NCBI GenBank assembly: GCA_033782935.1
Contig: JAWQEG010000062.1
Span: forward strand, 12,604,001 to 12,668,000
DNA length: 64,000 nt
Direction of reading: 5' to 3'
From: Petrolisthes cinctipes
Taxonomy: Eukaryota; Arthropoda; Malacostraca; Decapoda; Porcellanidae
The position numbers were made by a program, and so were the translations under genes. The notes below the pieces were generated by a model. It was given only the letters and a program-made list of their open reading frames with translations, ran no database searches and was not told the origin of the DNA. The first letter of the stretch is position 1. Every line of letters begins with the position of its first letter. Of this stretch, positions 12,498 to 27,428 are shown in pieces.

Positions 12498-12873
12498 CCT
12501 AAAATATCGATTTTGAGAATGTTTTGGGCCTGTATTTTGAAAATGCTCTAACACGGAGTAGGCATATACAGATCGCTTCAGAGACCCAAAAATATCGAAT
12601 TTTAGGGTGTTCTGAGCGTGAATTTTGGATATAAACGGGTACAAAAGATGTATTCACATATCGACTTTGGACACCTAAAATATCGATTTTTAGCATGCAT
12701 TAAGCCTATATTTTGAAAACATTTTAGCACTGAGTTGGCATGTAAATATCCCTTCTGGGACCCAAAATTATCGAATTTTCGGGTGTTTTGAGCCTTAATT
12801 TGAGATATAAACCGGTACAGAAAATGCATGCTCATATCGACATTTAGCACCAAAAATATCGATTTTTAGCATG
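12498..12873. repeat. Segment repeated at +528 bp, copy 2
   Basis: This is the partner of 11970-12345 and carries the same rare variants with a handful of differences, such as GAGAATG for GAGCATG and GAGTTGGCATG for GAGTAGGCATG. Confidence 0.8.
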
Positions 12874-15800
12874 TTTTGTGCCTACATTTAAAAAATATTC
12901 TAGCACTGAGTAGGCATGTACAGATCGCTTCAGGGACCCAAAAATATCGAATTTTTGGGTGTTTTGAGCCTGAATTTGGGATATAAACGGGTACAAAAGA
13001 TGTATGCACATATCGACTTTGGACACCTAAATTATAGATTTTTAGCATATTTTGAGCCTATATTTTGAAAACTTTCTAGCAATGAGTAGGCATGTACAGA
13101 TCTCTTCTGGAACCCAAAAATATTGAATTTTTGGGTGTTTTGAGCCTGAATTTGAGATATAAACGGGTACTGAAGATGCATGCACATATCGACTTTGGGC
13201 ACATAAAATATCGATTTTCAGCATGTTTTGGGCCTGTATTTTGAAAGTACTCTAACACGGAGTAGGCATGTAGAGATCTCTTCTGGGACCCAAAAATATC
13301 GAGTTTTCGGGTGTTTTGAGCCTGAATTTGAGATATAAACGGGTACAGAATATGCATGCAGATATCGACTTTGGGCACCCAAAATATCGATTTTTAGCAT
13401 GTTTTGGGCCTATATTTTGAAAGTATTCTAGCAATGAGTAGGCATGTACAGATCGCTTATGGGACAAAAAAATATCGAATTTTCGGATGTTTTCAGCCTG
13501 AATTTGGGATATAAACGGGAATAGAAGATGCATACACATATTGACTTTGGGTATATAAAATATCGATTTTGAGCATGTTTTTGGCCTGTATTTTGAAAAT
13601 ACTCTAACACGGAGTAGGCATGTAAAGATCGCTTCTGGGACCCAAAATAATCGAATTTTCGGGTGTTTTGAGCCTGAATTTGAGATATAAACCGGTACAG
13701 AAAATGCATGCTCATATCGACATTTAGCACCTAAAATATCGATTTTTAGCATGTTTTGGGCCCACATTTAAAAAATATTCTAGCACTGAGTAGGCATGTA
13801 CAGATAGCTTCAGGGACCCAAAAATATCAAATTTTCGGGGTTTTTGAGCCTGAATTTGGGATATAAACGGGTTCTGAAGGTGCATTCACATATCGACTTT
13901 GGGCACCTAAAATATCGATTTTCAGCATGTTTTGGGCCTGTATTTTGAAAGTACTCTAACACGGAGTAGGCATGTACAGATCGCTTCTGGGACCCAAAAA
14001 TATCGAGTTTTAGGGTGTTTTGAGCCTGAATTTGAGATATAAACGGGTACAGAAGATGCATTCACATATCGACTTTGGGCACCCAAAATATCGATTTTTA
14101 GCATGTTTTGTTCCAATATTTTGAAAATATTCTATCACTGAGTAGGCATGTACAGATCGCTTCTGGGACAAAAAAATATCGTATTTTTGGGTGTTTTGAG
14201 CCTGAATTTGGGATATAAACAAATACAAAAGATGTATGCACATATCGACTTTTTCCACCTAAAATATCAAATTTCAGCATGTTTTAGGCCTATATATTGA
14301 TAACATTCTAGCACTGAGTAGACATGTACAGATCGCTTCTGGGACACAAAAATATCGATTTTTCGGGGGTTTTAAGCCTGAATTTGGGATATAAACGGGT
14401 ACAAAAGATATATGCACATATCGACTTTTTGCACCTAAAATATCGATGTTGAGCATGTTTTGGGTATGTATTTTGAAAATATTCTAGCAAAGAGTAGGCA
14501 TGTACAGATCGCTTCTTGGACCCGAAAATAACGAATTTTCGGGTGTTTTGAAAATGAATTTGAGATATGAACGGGTACAGAAGATGCAAGCACATATCGA
14601 CTTTGGGCACCCAAAATATCGATTTTGAGCATGATTTGGGCATCTATTTTGAAAATACTCTAACACAAAGTAGGCATGTACAGATCGCTTCTGGAACCCA
14701 AAAATATTGAATTTTCCGTTGTTTTGAGCCTGAATTTGAGATATAAACGGGTACTGAAGATGCATGCACATATCGACTTTGGGCACCTAAAATATCGATT
14801 TTAGCATGTTTTGGGCCTATATTTTGAAAGTATTCTAGCAATGAGTAGGCGTGTACAGACCGCTTCTGGAACAAAAAAATATAGAATTTTCGGGAGTTTT
14901 CAGACTGAATTTGGGATATAAACGGGTATAGAAGATGCATACACATATTGATTTTGGGAACCTAAAATATCGATTTTGAGCATGTTTTGGGCCTGTATTT
15001 TGAAAATACTCTAACACGAAGTAGGCATGTACAGATCGCTTCAGGGACCCAAAAATATCGAATTTTCGGATGTTCTGAGCCTGAATTTTGAATATAAACG
15101 GGTACAAAAGATGTATGTACATATCGACTTTGGACACCTAAAATATCGATTTTTAGCATGCTTTAAGCCTATATCTTGAAAACATTTTAGCACTGAGTAG
15201 GCATGTAAATATCCCTTCTGGGACCCAAAATTATCGAATTTTCGGGTGTTTTGAGCCAGAATTTGAGATATAAACCGGTACAGAAAATGCATGCTCATAT
15301 TGACATTTAGCACCTAAAATATCGATTTTTAGCATGTTTTAGGCCTACATTTAAAAAAAATTCTAGCACTGAGTAGGCATGTACAGATCGCTTCAGGAAC
15401 CCAAAAATATTGAATTTTCGGGTGTTTTGAGCCTGAATTTGGGATATAAACGGGTACAAAAGATATATGCACATATTTACTTTGGACACCTAAAATATCG
15501 ATTTTTAGCATGCTTTAAGCCTATATCTTGAAAACATTTTAGCACTGAGTAGGCATGTAAATATCCCTTCTGGGACCCAAAATTTTCAAATTTTCGGGTG
15601 TTTTGAGCCTGAATTTGAGATATAAACCGGTACAGAAAATGCATGCTCATATCGACCTTTAGCACCTAAAATATCGATTTTTAGCATGTTTTGGGCCTGT
15701 ATTTTGAAAATACTCTAACACGGAGTAGGCATGTACAGATCGCTTCAAGGACCCAAAAATAACGAATTTTCGGGTGTTTTGAGCCTGAATTTGGGATATA

Positions 15801-18800
15801 AACGGGTACAAAAGATGTATGCACATATCGACTTTGGACACCTAAATTAAAGATTTTTAGCATGTTTTGAGCCTATATTTTGAAAACTTTCTAGCACTGA
15901 GTAGGCATGTACAGATCGCTTCTGGAACCCAAAAATATTGAATTTTCCGTTGTTTTGAGCCTGAATTTGAGATATAAACGGGTACAGAAGATGCATGCAC
16001 ATATCGACTTTGGGCACCTAAAATATCGATTTTCAGCATGTTTTGGGCCTGTATTTTAAAAGTACTCTAACACGGAGTAGGCATGTACACATCTCTTCTG
16101 GAACCCAAAAATATCGAGTTTTCGGGTGTTTTGATCCTGAATTTGAGATATAAACGAGTACAGAAGATGCATGCAGATATCGACTTTGGGCACCCAAAAT
16201 ATCGATTTTTAGCATGTTTTGGGCCTATATTTTGAAAGTATTCTAGCCATGAGTAGGGATGTACAGATCGCTTATGGGACAAAAAAATATCGAATTTTCG
16301 GGTGTTTTCAGCCTGAATTTGGGATATAAACGGGTATAGAATATGCATACACATATTGACTTTGGAAACCTAAAATATCGATTTTGAGCATGTTTTGGGC
16401 CTGTATTTTGAAAATACTCTAACACGGAGTAGGCATGTAAAGATCGCTTCTGGGACCCAAAATTATCGAATTTTCGGGTTTTTTGAGCCTAAATTTGAGA
16501 TATAAACCGGTACAGAAAATGCATGCTCATATCGACATTTAGCACCTAAAATATCGATTTTTAGCATGTTTTGGGCCTACATTTAAAAAATATTCTAGAA
16601 CTGAGTAGGCATGTACAGATCGCTTCATGGACCCAAAAATATCGAATTTTCGGGTGTTTTTACCCTGAATTTGGGATATAAACGGGTACAAAAGATGTAT
16701 GCACATATCGACTGTGGACACCTAAAATATCGATTTTTAGCATGTTTTAAGCCTATATTTTGAAAACATTCTAGCACTGAGTAGACATGTACAGAACGCT
16801 TATGGGACTCAAAATATCGAATTTTCGGGTATTTTGACCCTAAATTTGAGATATAAACGGGTACAGAAGATGAATGCACATATCGACTTTGGATACCTAA
16901 AATATCGATTTTTAGCATGTTTTGAGCCTATATTTTGAAAACATTCTAGCAAGGAGTAGGCATGTACAGATCGCTTCTGGGACCCTAAAATATCGAATTT
17001 TCGGGTGTTTTAAGCCTGAATTTGGGATATAAACGGGTACAGAAGATGCATACACATATCGACTTTGGGCACCTCAAATATCTATTTTCAGCATGTTTTG
17101 GGCCTGTATTTTGAAAGTAGTCTAACACGGAGTAGGCATGTACAGATCGCTTCTGGGACCCAAAAATATTGAATTTTAGGGTGATTTGAGCCTGAATTTG
17201 AGATATAAACGGGTACAGAAGATGCATGCACATATCGACATTGGACACCTAAAATATCGAATTTTAGCATGTTTTAGGCCAATATTTTGAAAACATTCTA
17301 GCACTGAGTAGACATGTACAGATCGCTTCTGGGACCCAAAAATATCGAATTTTCGGGTGTTTTGAGCCTGAATTTGGGATATAAACAGTACAGATGATGC
17401 ATGCACATATCGACTTTGGGCACCTAAAATACCGATTTTAAGCATGTTTTGGCCATGTATTTTGAAAATACTCAAACACGAAGTAGGCATATACAGATCG
17501 CTTCTGGGACCCAAAATTATCGAATTTTCGGGTGTTTTGAGCCTGAATTTGGGATTTAAACGGGTACAGAAGATGCATACACATATCGACTTTTTGCACC
17601 TAATATATCGATTTTGAGCATGTTTTGGGTCTGTATCTTGAAAACATTCTAGCAAGGAGTAGGCATGTACAGATCGCTTCTGGGATCCAAAAATACCGAA
17701 TTTTCTGGTGTTTTGAACCTGAATTTGAGATATAGACGGGTACAAAAGATGCATACACATATTGACTTTTGGCACCTAAAATATAGATTTTCAGCATGTT
17801 TTAAGCCTGTATTTTGAAAATACTTTAACACAGAGAAGGCATGTACAGATCGCTTCTGGGACCCAAAAATATCGAATTTTCGGGTGTTTTGAGCCTGAAT
17901 TTGAGATATAGACGGGTACAGAAGATGCATACACATATTGACTTTGGGCAGCTAAAATATCGATTTACAGCATGTTTTAGGCCTGTATTTTAAAAATACT
18001 CTAACACGGAGTATGCATGTACAGATGGCTTTTGGGACCCAAAAATATCGAATATTCGGGTGTTTTGAGTCTGAATTTGAGATATAAACGGGTACAGAAG
18101 ATGCATGCACATATCGACTTCGGGCACCTAAAATATCGATTTTTAGCATGTTTTGGGCCTGTATTTTGAAAATACTCAAACACGGTGTAGACATGTACAG
18201 ATAGCTTCTGGGACACAAAAATATCGATTTTTTGGGTGTTTTGAGCCTGAATTTGATATATAAACGGGTACAGAAGATGCATGCACATATCGACTTTGGC
18301 ACCCAAAATATCGATTTTTAGTATGTTTTGGGCGTATAATTTGAAAATATTCTAGCACTGAGTAGGCATGTACAGATCGCTTCTGGGACCCAAAAATATC
18401 GAATTTTCGGGTGTTTTGAGCCAGAAATTGGGATATAGACGGATAACGAAGATGCATGCACATATCGACTTTTTGCACCTAAAATATCGATTTTGAGCAT
18501 GTTTTGGGCCTGTATTTTGAAAATACTCTAACACGGAGTAGGCATGTACAGATCGCTTCTGGGACACAAAAATATCGACTTTTCGGGTGTTTTAAGCCTG
18601 AATTTGAGATATAAACGGGTACAGAATATGCATGCACATATCGACTTTTCACACCTAAAATATCGATTTATAGCATGTTTTAAGCCTGTATTTTAAAAAC
18701 ATTCTAGCACTGAGTAGGCATGTGCAGATCGCTTAAGGGACCCAAAAATATCGAATTTTCGGAGTTTTGAGCCAGAAATTGGGATATAACCGGGTACAGA

Positions 18801-21800
18801 GGATGCATGCACATACTGACTTTGGGCAGCTAAAATATCGATTTACAGCATGTTTTAGGCCTGTATTTTAAAAATACTCTAACACGGAGTATGCATGTAC
18901 AGATGGCTTTTGGGACCCAAAAATATCGAATATTCGGGTGTTTTGAGTCTGAATTTGAGATATAAACGGGTACAGAAGATGCATGCACATATCGACTTTG
19001 GGCACCCAAAATATCGATTTTGAGCATGTTTTGAGCCTGTATTTTTAAAATACTCTAACACGGAGTAGACACGTACAAATCGCTTCTGGGTCCCAAATAA
19101 ATCGAATTTTCGGTTGTTCTTAGCCTGAATTTGAGATATGAACAGGTACAGAAGATGCATGCACATATCGACTTCGGGCACCTAAAATATCGATTTTGAG
19201 CATGTTTTGGGACTGTATTTTGAAAATACTCAAACACGGTGTAGACATGTACAGATCATTTCTGGGACACAAAAATATCGATTTTTTGGGTGTTTTGAGC
19301 CAGATTTTGAGATATAAACGGGTACAGAAGATGCATGCACATTTCGACATTTTGCACCTAAAATATCGATTTTGAGCATGTTTTGGGTCTGAATCTTGAA
19401 AACATTCTAGTAAGAAGTAGGCATGTACAGATTGCTTCTGGGACCCAAAAATATCGAATTTTCGAGTGTTTTGAACCTGAATTTGGGATATAGACGGGTA
19501 CAGAAGATGCATACACATATTGACTTTGGGCAGCTAAAATATCGATTTTCTGCATGTTTTAGGCCTGTATTTTGAAAATACTCTAACACGGTGTATGCAT
19601 GTACACATTGCTTTTGGGACCCAAAATTATCGAATATTCGGGTGTTTTGAGTCTGAATTTGAGATATAAACGGGTACAGAAGATGCATGAACATATCGAC
19701 TTTGGGCACTCAAAATATCGATTTTGAGCATGTTTTGGGCCTGAATTTTTAAAATACTCTAACACTGAGTAGACACGTACAAATCGCTTCTGGAACCCAA
19801 ATAAATCGAATTTTCGGGTGTTCTGAGCCTGAATTTGAGATATGAAAGGGTACAGAAGATGCATGCACATATCGACTTTGGGCACCTAAAATATCGATTT
19901 TGAGCATGTTTTGGGCCTGTACTTTTAAAATACTATAACACAGTGTAGACATGTACAGATCGCTTCTGGGACACAAAAATATCGAATTTTCGGAGTTTTG
20001 AGCCTGAATTTGAGATATAAACGAGTACAGAAGATGCATGCACATTTCGACTTTTTGCACCTAAAAAATCGATTTTGAGCATGTTTTGGGTCTGTATCTT
20101 GAAAACATTCTAGCAAGAAGTAGGCATTAACAGATTGCTTCTGGGACCCAAAAATATCGAATTTTCGAGTGTTTTGAACCTGAATTTGGGATATAGACGG
20201 GTACAGAAGATGCATACACATATTGACTTTGGGCAGCTAAAATATCGATTTTCTGCATGTTTTAGGCCTGTATTTTGAAAATACTCTAACACGGAGTATG
20301 CATGTACACATTGCTTTTGGGACCCTAAAATATGGAATATTCGGGTGTTTTGACTCTGAATTTGAGATATAAACGGGTACAGAAGATGCATGCACATATC
20401 GACTTTGGGCACCCAAAATATCGATTTTGAGCATGTTTTGGGCCTGAATTTTTAAAATACTCTAACACTGAGTAGACACGTACAGATCGCTCCTAGGACC
20501 CAAATAAACCGAATTTTCGGGTGTTCTGAGCCTGAATTTGAGATATGAAAGGGTACAGAAGATGCATGCACATATCGACTTTGGGCACCTAAAATATCGA
20601 TTTTGAGCATGTTTTGGGCCTGTATTTTGAAAATACTATAACACGGTGTAGACATGTACAGATCGCTTCTGGGACACAAAAATATCGAATTTTCGGAGTT
20701 TTGAGCATGAATTTGAGATATAAACGAGTACAGAAGATGCATGCACATATCGACTTTTTGCACCTAAAATATCGATTTTGAGCATGTTTTGGGTCTGTAT
20801 CATGAAAACTTTCTAACAAGAAGTAGGCATGTACAGATTGCTTTTGGGACTCAAAAATATCGAATTTTCGAGTGTTTTGAACCTAAATTTGGGATATAGA
20901 CGGGTACAGAAGATGCATACACATATTGACTTTGGGCAGCTATAATATCGATTTACAGCATGTTTTAGGCCTGTATTTTAAAAATACTCTAACACGGAGT
21001 ATGTATGTAGAGATGGCTTTTGGGACCCAAAAATATCGAATATTCGGGTGTTTTGAGTCTGAATTTGAGATATAAACGGGTACAGAAGATGCATGCACAT
21101 ATCGACTTGGGGCACCCAAAATATCGATTTTGAGCATGTTTTGAGCCTGTATTTTTAAAATACTCTAACACGGAGTAGACACGTACAGATCGCTTCTGGG
21201 ACCCAAATAAATCGATTTTTTGGGTGTTTTGAGCCTGAATTTGAGATATAAACGGGTACAGAAGATGCATGCACATTTTGACTTTGGCACCCAAAATATC
21301 GATTTTTAGTATGTTTTGGGCGTATAATTTGAAAATATTCTAGCACTGAGTAGGCATGTAATGATCGCTTCTGGGACCCAAAAATATCGAATTTTCGGGT
21401 GTTTTGAGCCAGAAATTGGGATATAACCGGGTACAGAGGATGCATGCACATATCGACTTTTTGCACCTAAAATATCGATTTTGAGCATGTTATGGGTCTG
21501 TATCTTTAAAACATTCTAGCAAGAAGTAGGCATGAACAGATTGCTTCTAGGACCCAAAAATATCGAATTTTTGAGTGTTTTGAATCAAAATTTGGGATAT
21601 AACCGGGTACAGAGGATGAATGCACATATCGACTTTTTGCACCTAAAATATCGATTTTGAGCATGTTTTGGGTCTGTATCTTGAAAAAATTCTAGCAAGG
21701 AGTAGGTATGTACAGATCGCGACTGGAACCCAAATAAATCGAATTTTACGGTGTTCTGAGCCTGAATTTGAGATATGAACGGATACAGAAGATGCATGCA

Positions 21801-23339
21801 TATATCGACTTTGGGCACCTAAAATATCGATTTTGAGCATGTTTTGGGCCTGTATTTTGAAAATACTATAGCACTGTGTAGACATGTACAGATCGCTTCT
21901 GGGACACAAAAATATCGATTTTTTGGGTGTTTTGAGCCTGAATTTGAGATATAAACGGGTACAGAAGATGCATGCACATATCGACTTTGGCACCCAAATT
22001 ATCGATTTTTAGTATGTTTTGGGCGTATAATTTGAAAATATTCTAGCACTGAGTAGGCATGTACAGATCGCTTCTGGGACCCAAATATATCGAATTTTCT
22101 GGTGTTTTGATCCAGAATTAGGGATATACACGGGTACAGAAGATGCATACACATATTGACTTTGGGCACATAAAATATCGATTTTCAGCATGTTTTGGGC
22201 CTGTATTTTAAAAATACTCTAACACGGAGTATGCATGTACACATTGCTTTTGGGACCCAAAATTATCGAATATTTGGGTGTTTTGAGTCTGAATTTGAGA
22301 TATAAACGGTTACAGAAGATGCATGCACATATCGACTTTGGGCACCTAAAATATCGATTTTGAGCATGTTTTGGGCCTGTATTTTGAAAATACTATAGCA
22401 CGGTGAAGACATGTACAGATCGCTTCTGGGACACAAAAATATCGATTTTTTGGGTGTTATGAGCCTGAATTTGAGATATAAACGGGTACAGAAGATGCAT
22501 GCACATATCGACTTTGGGCACACAAAATATCGATTTTGAGCATGTTTTGGGCCTGTATTTTGAAAATACTCTAACACGGAGTAGCCATGTACAGATCGCT
22601 TCTGGGACCCAAAAATATCGAATTTTCGGGTGTTTTGAGACTGAATTTGAGATATAAACGGGTACAGAAGATGCATGCACATTTCGACTTTTTGCACCTA
22701 AAATATCGATTTTGAGTATGTTTTGGGTCTGTATCTTGAAAACATTCCAACAAGAAGTAGGTATGTACAGATTGCTTCTGGGACCCAAAATCATTGAATT
22801 TTCGGGTGTTTTGAGCCTGAATTTGAGATATAAACGGGTACAGAAGATTCATACACATATTGACTTTGGGCAGCTAAAATATCGATTTTCAGCATGTTTT
22901 AGGCCTGTATTTTGAAAATACTCTAAAACAGAGTATGCATGTACACATTGCCTTTGGGACCCAAAAATATCGAATATTCGGGTGTTTTGAGTCTGAATTT
23001 GAGATATAAACGGGTACAGAAGATGCATGCATATATCGACTTTGGGCACCCAAAATATCGATTTTGAGCATGTTTTGGGCCTGTATTTTTAAAATACTCT
23101 AACACTGAGTAAACACGTACAGATCGCTTCTGGAACCCAAAAAAATCAAATTTTAGGGTGTTCTGAGCCTGAATTTGAGATATGAACGGATACAGAAGAT
23201 GCATGCACATATCGACTTTGGGCACCTAAAATATCGATTTTGAGCATGTTTTGGGCCTGTATTTTGAAAATACTATAGCACGGTGTAGACATGTACAGAT
23301 CGCTTCTGGGACACAAAAATATCGATTTTTTGGGTGTTT

Positions 23340-25070
23340 TGAGCCTGAATTTGAGATATAAACGGGTACAGAAGATGCATGCACATATCGACTTTGGCAC
23401 CCAAAATATCGATTTTTAGTATGTTTTGGGCGTATAATTTGAAAATATTCTAGCACTGAGTAGGCATTTACAGATCGCTTCTGGGACCCAAAAATATCGA
23501 ATTTTCGGGTGTTTTGAGCCAGAAATTGGGATATAACCGGGTACAGAGGATGCATGCACATATCGACTTTTTGCACCTAAAATATCGATTTTGAGTATGT
23601 TTTGGGTCTGTATCTTGAAAACATTCCAACAAGAAGTAGGCATGTACAGATTGCTTCTGGGACCCAAAAATATCGAATTTTTGAGTGTTTTGAATCTGAA
23701 TTTGGGATATAGACGTGTACAGAAGATGCATACACATATTGACTTTGGGCAGCTAAAATATCGATTTTCAGCATGTTTTAGGCCTGTATTTTGAAAATAT
23801 TCTAACACGGAGTATGCATGTACACATTGCTTTTGGGACCCAAAAATATCGAATATTCGGGTGTTTTGAGCCTGAATTTGAGATATGAACGGATACAGAA
23901 GATGCATGCACATATCGACTTTGGGCACCTAAAATATCAATTTTGAGCATGTTTTGGACCTGTATTTTTAAAATACTATAGCACGGTGTAGACATGTACA
24001 GATCGCTTCTGGGACACAAAAATATCGAATTTTTGGGTGTTTTGAGCCTGAATTTGAGATATAAACGGGTACAGAAGATGCATGCACATATCGACTTTGG
24101 CACCAAAAATATCGATTTTTAGTTTGTTTTGGGCGTATAATTTGAAAATATTCTAGCACTGAGTAGGCATGTACAGATCGCTTCTGGGACCCAAAAATAT
24201 CGAATTTTCGGGTGTTTTGAGCCAGAAATTGGGATATAACCGGGTACAGAGGATGCATGCACATATTGACTTTTTGCACCTAAAATATCGATTTTGAGCA
24301 TGTTTTTGGCCTGTATCTTGAAAAAATTCTAGCAAGGAGTAGGTATGTACAGATCGCTTCTGGGACGCAAAATTATCGAATTTTTGGGTGTTTTGAACCT
24401 GAATTCTGGATATAGACGGATACAGAAGATGCATGCACATATCGACTTTGGGCACCTAAAATATCGATTTTGAGCATGTTTTGGGCCTGTATTTTGAAAA
24501 TACTCTAAAACGGAGTAGGCATGTACAGATTGCTTCTGGGACCCAAAAATATCGAATTTTTGAGTGTTTTGAATCTGAATTTGGGATATAGACGTGTACA
24601 GAAGATGCATACACATATTGACTTTGGGCAGCTAAAATATCGATTTTCAGCATGTTTTAGGCCTGTATTTTGAAAATATTCTAACACGGAGTATGCATGT
24701 ACACATTGCTTTTGGGACCCAAAAATATCGAATATTCGGGTGTTTTGAGTCTGAATTTGAGATATAAACGGGTACAGAAGATGCATGCACATATCGACTT
24801 TGGGCACCCAAAATATCGATTTTGAGCATGTTTTGGACCTGTATTTTTAAAATACTCTAACACTGAGTAGACACGTACAGATCCCTTCTGGAACCCAAAT
24901 AAATCGAATTTTAGGGTGTTCTGAGCCTGAATTTGTGATATGAACGGGTACAGAAGATGCATGCACATATCGACTTTGAGCACCTAAAACATCGATTTTG
25001 AGCATGTTTTGGGCCTGTATTTTAAAAATACTATAACACGGTGTAGACATGTACAGATCGCTTCTGGGAC
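23340..25070. repeat. 4045-bp-offset duplication, copy 1
   Basis: This segment matches 27385-29114 at an offset of 4045 bp, dropping to 4044 after a small deletion near 28856 (ACCCAAAAATCAATTTTG in copy 2). The offset is 23 monomers minus 3 bp, which reflects shortened monomers of the TTTGGCACC type inside the unit. By eye the copies are about 98-99% identical. Confidence 0.88.
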
Positions 25071-27428
25071 ATAAAAATATCGATTTTTTGGGTGTTCTGA
25101 GCCTAAATTTGAGATATAAACGGGTACAGAAGATGCATGCACATATCGACTTTTTGCACCTAAAATATCGATTTTGAGCATGTTTTGGGTCTGTATCATG
25201 AAAACTTTCTAGCAAGAAGTAGGCATGTACAGATTGCTTCTGGGACTCAAAAATATCGAATTTTCGAGTGTTTTGAACCTGAATTTGGGATATAGACGGG
25301 TACAGAAGATGCATACACATATTGACTTTGGGCAGCTAAAATATCGATTTACAGCATGTTTTAGGCCTGTATTTTAAAAATACTCTAACACGGAGTATGC
25401 ATGTACAGATGGCTTTTGGGACCCAAAAATATCGAATATTCGGGTGTTTTGAGTCTGAATTTGAGATATAAACGGGTACAGAAGATGCTTGCACATATCG
25501 ACTTTGGGCACCCAAAATATCGATTTTGAGCATGTTTTGGACCTGTATTTTTAAAATACTCTAACACTGAGTAGACACGTACAGATCGCTTCTGGGACCA
25601 AAATAAATCGAATTTTCGGTTTTTCTGAGCCTGAATTTGAGATATGAACAGGTACAGAAGATGCATGCACATATCGACTTCGGGCACCTAAAATATCGAT
25701 TTTGAGCATGTTTCGGGCCTGTATTTTGAAAATACTCAAACACGGTGTAGACATGTACAGATCACTTCTGGGACACAAAAATATCGATCTTTTGGGTGTT
25801 TTGAGCCTGAATTTGAGATATAAACGGGTACAGAAGATGCATGCACATATCGACTTTGGCACCCAAAATATCGATTTTTAGTATGTTTTGGGCGTGTAAT
25901 TTGAAAATATTCTAGCACTGAGTAGGCATGTACAGATCGCTTCTGGGACCCAAAAATATCGAATTTACGGGTGTTTTGAGCCAGAAATTGGGATATAACC
26001 GGGTACAGAGGATGCATGCACATATCGACTTTTTGCACCAAAAATATCGATTTTGAGCATTTTTTGGGTCTGTATCATGAAAACTTTCTGGCAAGAAGTA
26101 GGCATGTACAGATTGCTTCTGGGACTCAAAAATATCGAATTTTCGAGTGTTTTGAACCTGAATTTGGGATATAGACGGGGACAGAAGATGCATACACATA
26201 TTGACTTTGGGCACATAAAATATCGATTTACAGCATGTTTTAGGCCTGTATTTTAAAAATACTATAACACGGAGTATGCATGTACAGTTGGCTTTTGAGA
26301 CCCAAAAATATCGAATATTCGGGTGTTTTGAGTCTGAATTTGAGATATAAACGGGTACAGAAGATGCATGCACATATCGACTTTGGGCACCCAAAATATC
26401 GATTTTGAGCATGTTTTGGACCTGTATTTTAAAAACACTCTAACACGGAGTATGCACGTGCAGATCGCTTCTGGGACCCAAAAACATTGAATTTTCGGGT
26501 GTTTTGAGCCTGAATTTGAGATATAAACGGGTACAGAAGATGCATGCACATATCGACTTTGGGCACCCAAAATATCGATTTTGAGCATGTTTTGGGCCTG
26601 AATTTTTAAAATACTCTAACACTGAGTAGACACGTACAGATCGCTTCTGGGACCCAAATAAATCGAATTTTCGGGTGTTCTGAGCCTGAATTTGAGATAT
26701 AAACGGGTACAGAAGATGCATGCACATTTCGACTTTTTGCACCTAAAATATCGATTTTGAGCATGTTTTGGGTCTGTATCTTGAAAACATTCTAGCAAGA
26801 AGTAGGCATGTACAGATTGCTTCTGGGACCCAAAAATATCGAATTTTTGAGGGTTCTGAATCTGAATTTGGGATATACAGGGGTACAGAAGATGCATACA
26901 CATATTGACTTTGGGCACATAAAATATCGATTTTCAGCATGTTTTGGTCCTGTAATTTAAAAATACTATAACACGGTGTAGACATGTACAGATCGCTTCT
27001 GGGACACAAAAATATCGATTTTTTGGGTGTTCTGAGCCTGAATTTGAGATATAAACGGGTACAGAAGATGCATGCACATATCGACTTTTTCCACCTAAAA
27101 TATCGATTTTGAGCATGTTTTGGGTCTGTATCATGAAAACTTTCTAGCAAGAAGTAGGCATGTACAGATTGCTTCTGGGACTCAAAAATATCGAATTTTA
27201 GAGTGTTTTGAACATGAATTTCGGATATAGACGGGTACAGAAGATGCATACACATATTGACTTTGGGCAGCTAAAATATCGATTTACAGCATATTTTAGG
27301 CTTGTATTTTGAAAATACTCTAACACGGAGTATGCATGTACAGATCGCTTCTGGGACCCAAAAATATCGAATTTTCGGGTGTTTTGAGCCTGAATATGAG
27401 ATATAAACGGGTACAGAAGATGCATGCA
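24016..27428. repeat. 5099-bp-offset duplication, copy 1
   Basis: This ~3.4 kb segment matches 29115-32527 at a constant offset of 5099 bp (29 monomers minus 5 bp). Differences are rare by eye, for example GAATTTGAGA versus GAATCTGAGA. It is among the longest near-identical blocks in the window and so among the youngest. It overlaps the 4045 bp duplication, so about 24016-25070 is present three times. Confidence 0.9.

Larger units (their letters stand above)
1..17200. repeat. Array domain I: divergent monomer families of the left side
   Basis: These monomers carry variants not seen further right: CCGGTACAGAAAATGCATGC followed by CATTTAGCACC (last near 16505), CTAAATTATAGATTTTTAGC, AGCATGCTTTAAGCCTATA, GGCATGTAAATATCCCTTCT and TTTTCCGTTGTTTTGAGCC. 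Half A usually reads GCCTATATTTTGAAAAC. Internal structure includes the 7.5/7.8 kb, 880 bp, 1584 bp and 528 bp duplications listed separately. The right boundary is approximate, because variant families change gradually over 16.6-18.2 kb. Confidence 0.7.
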
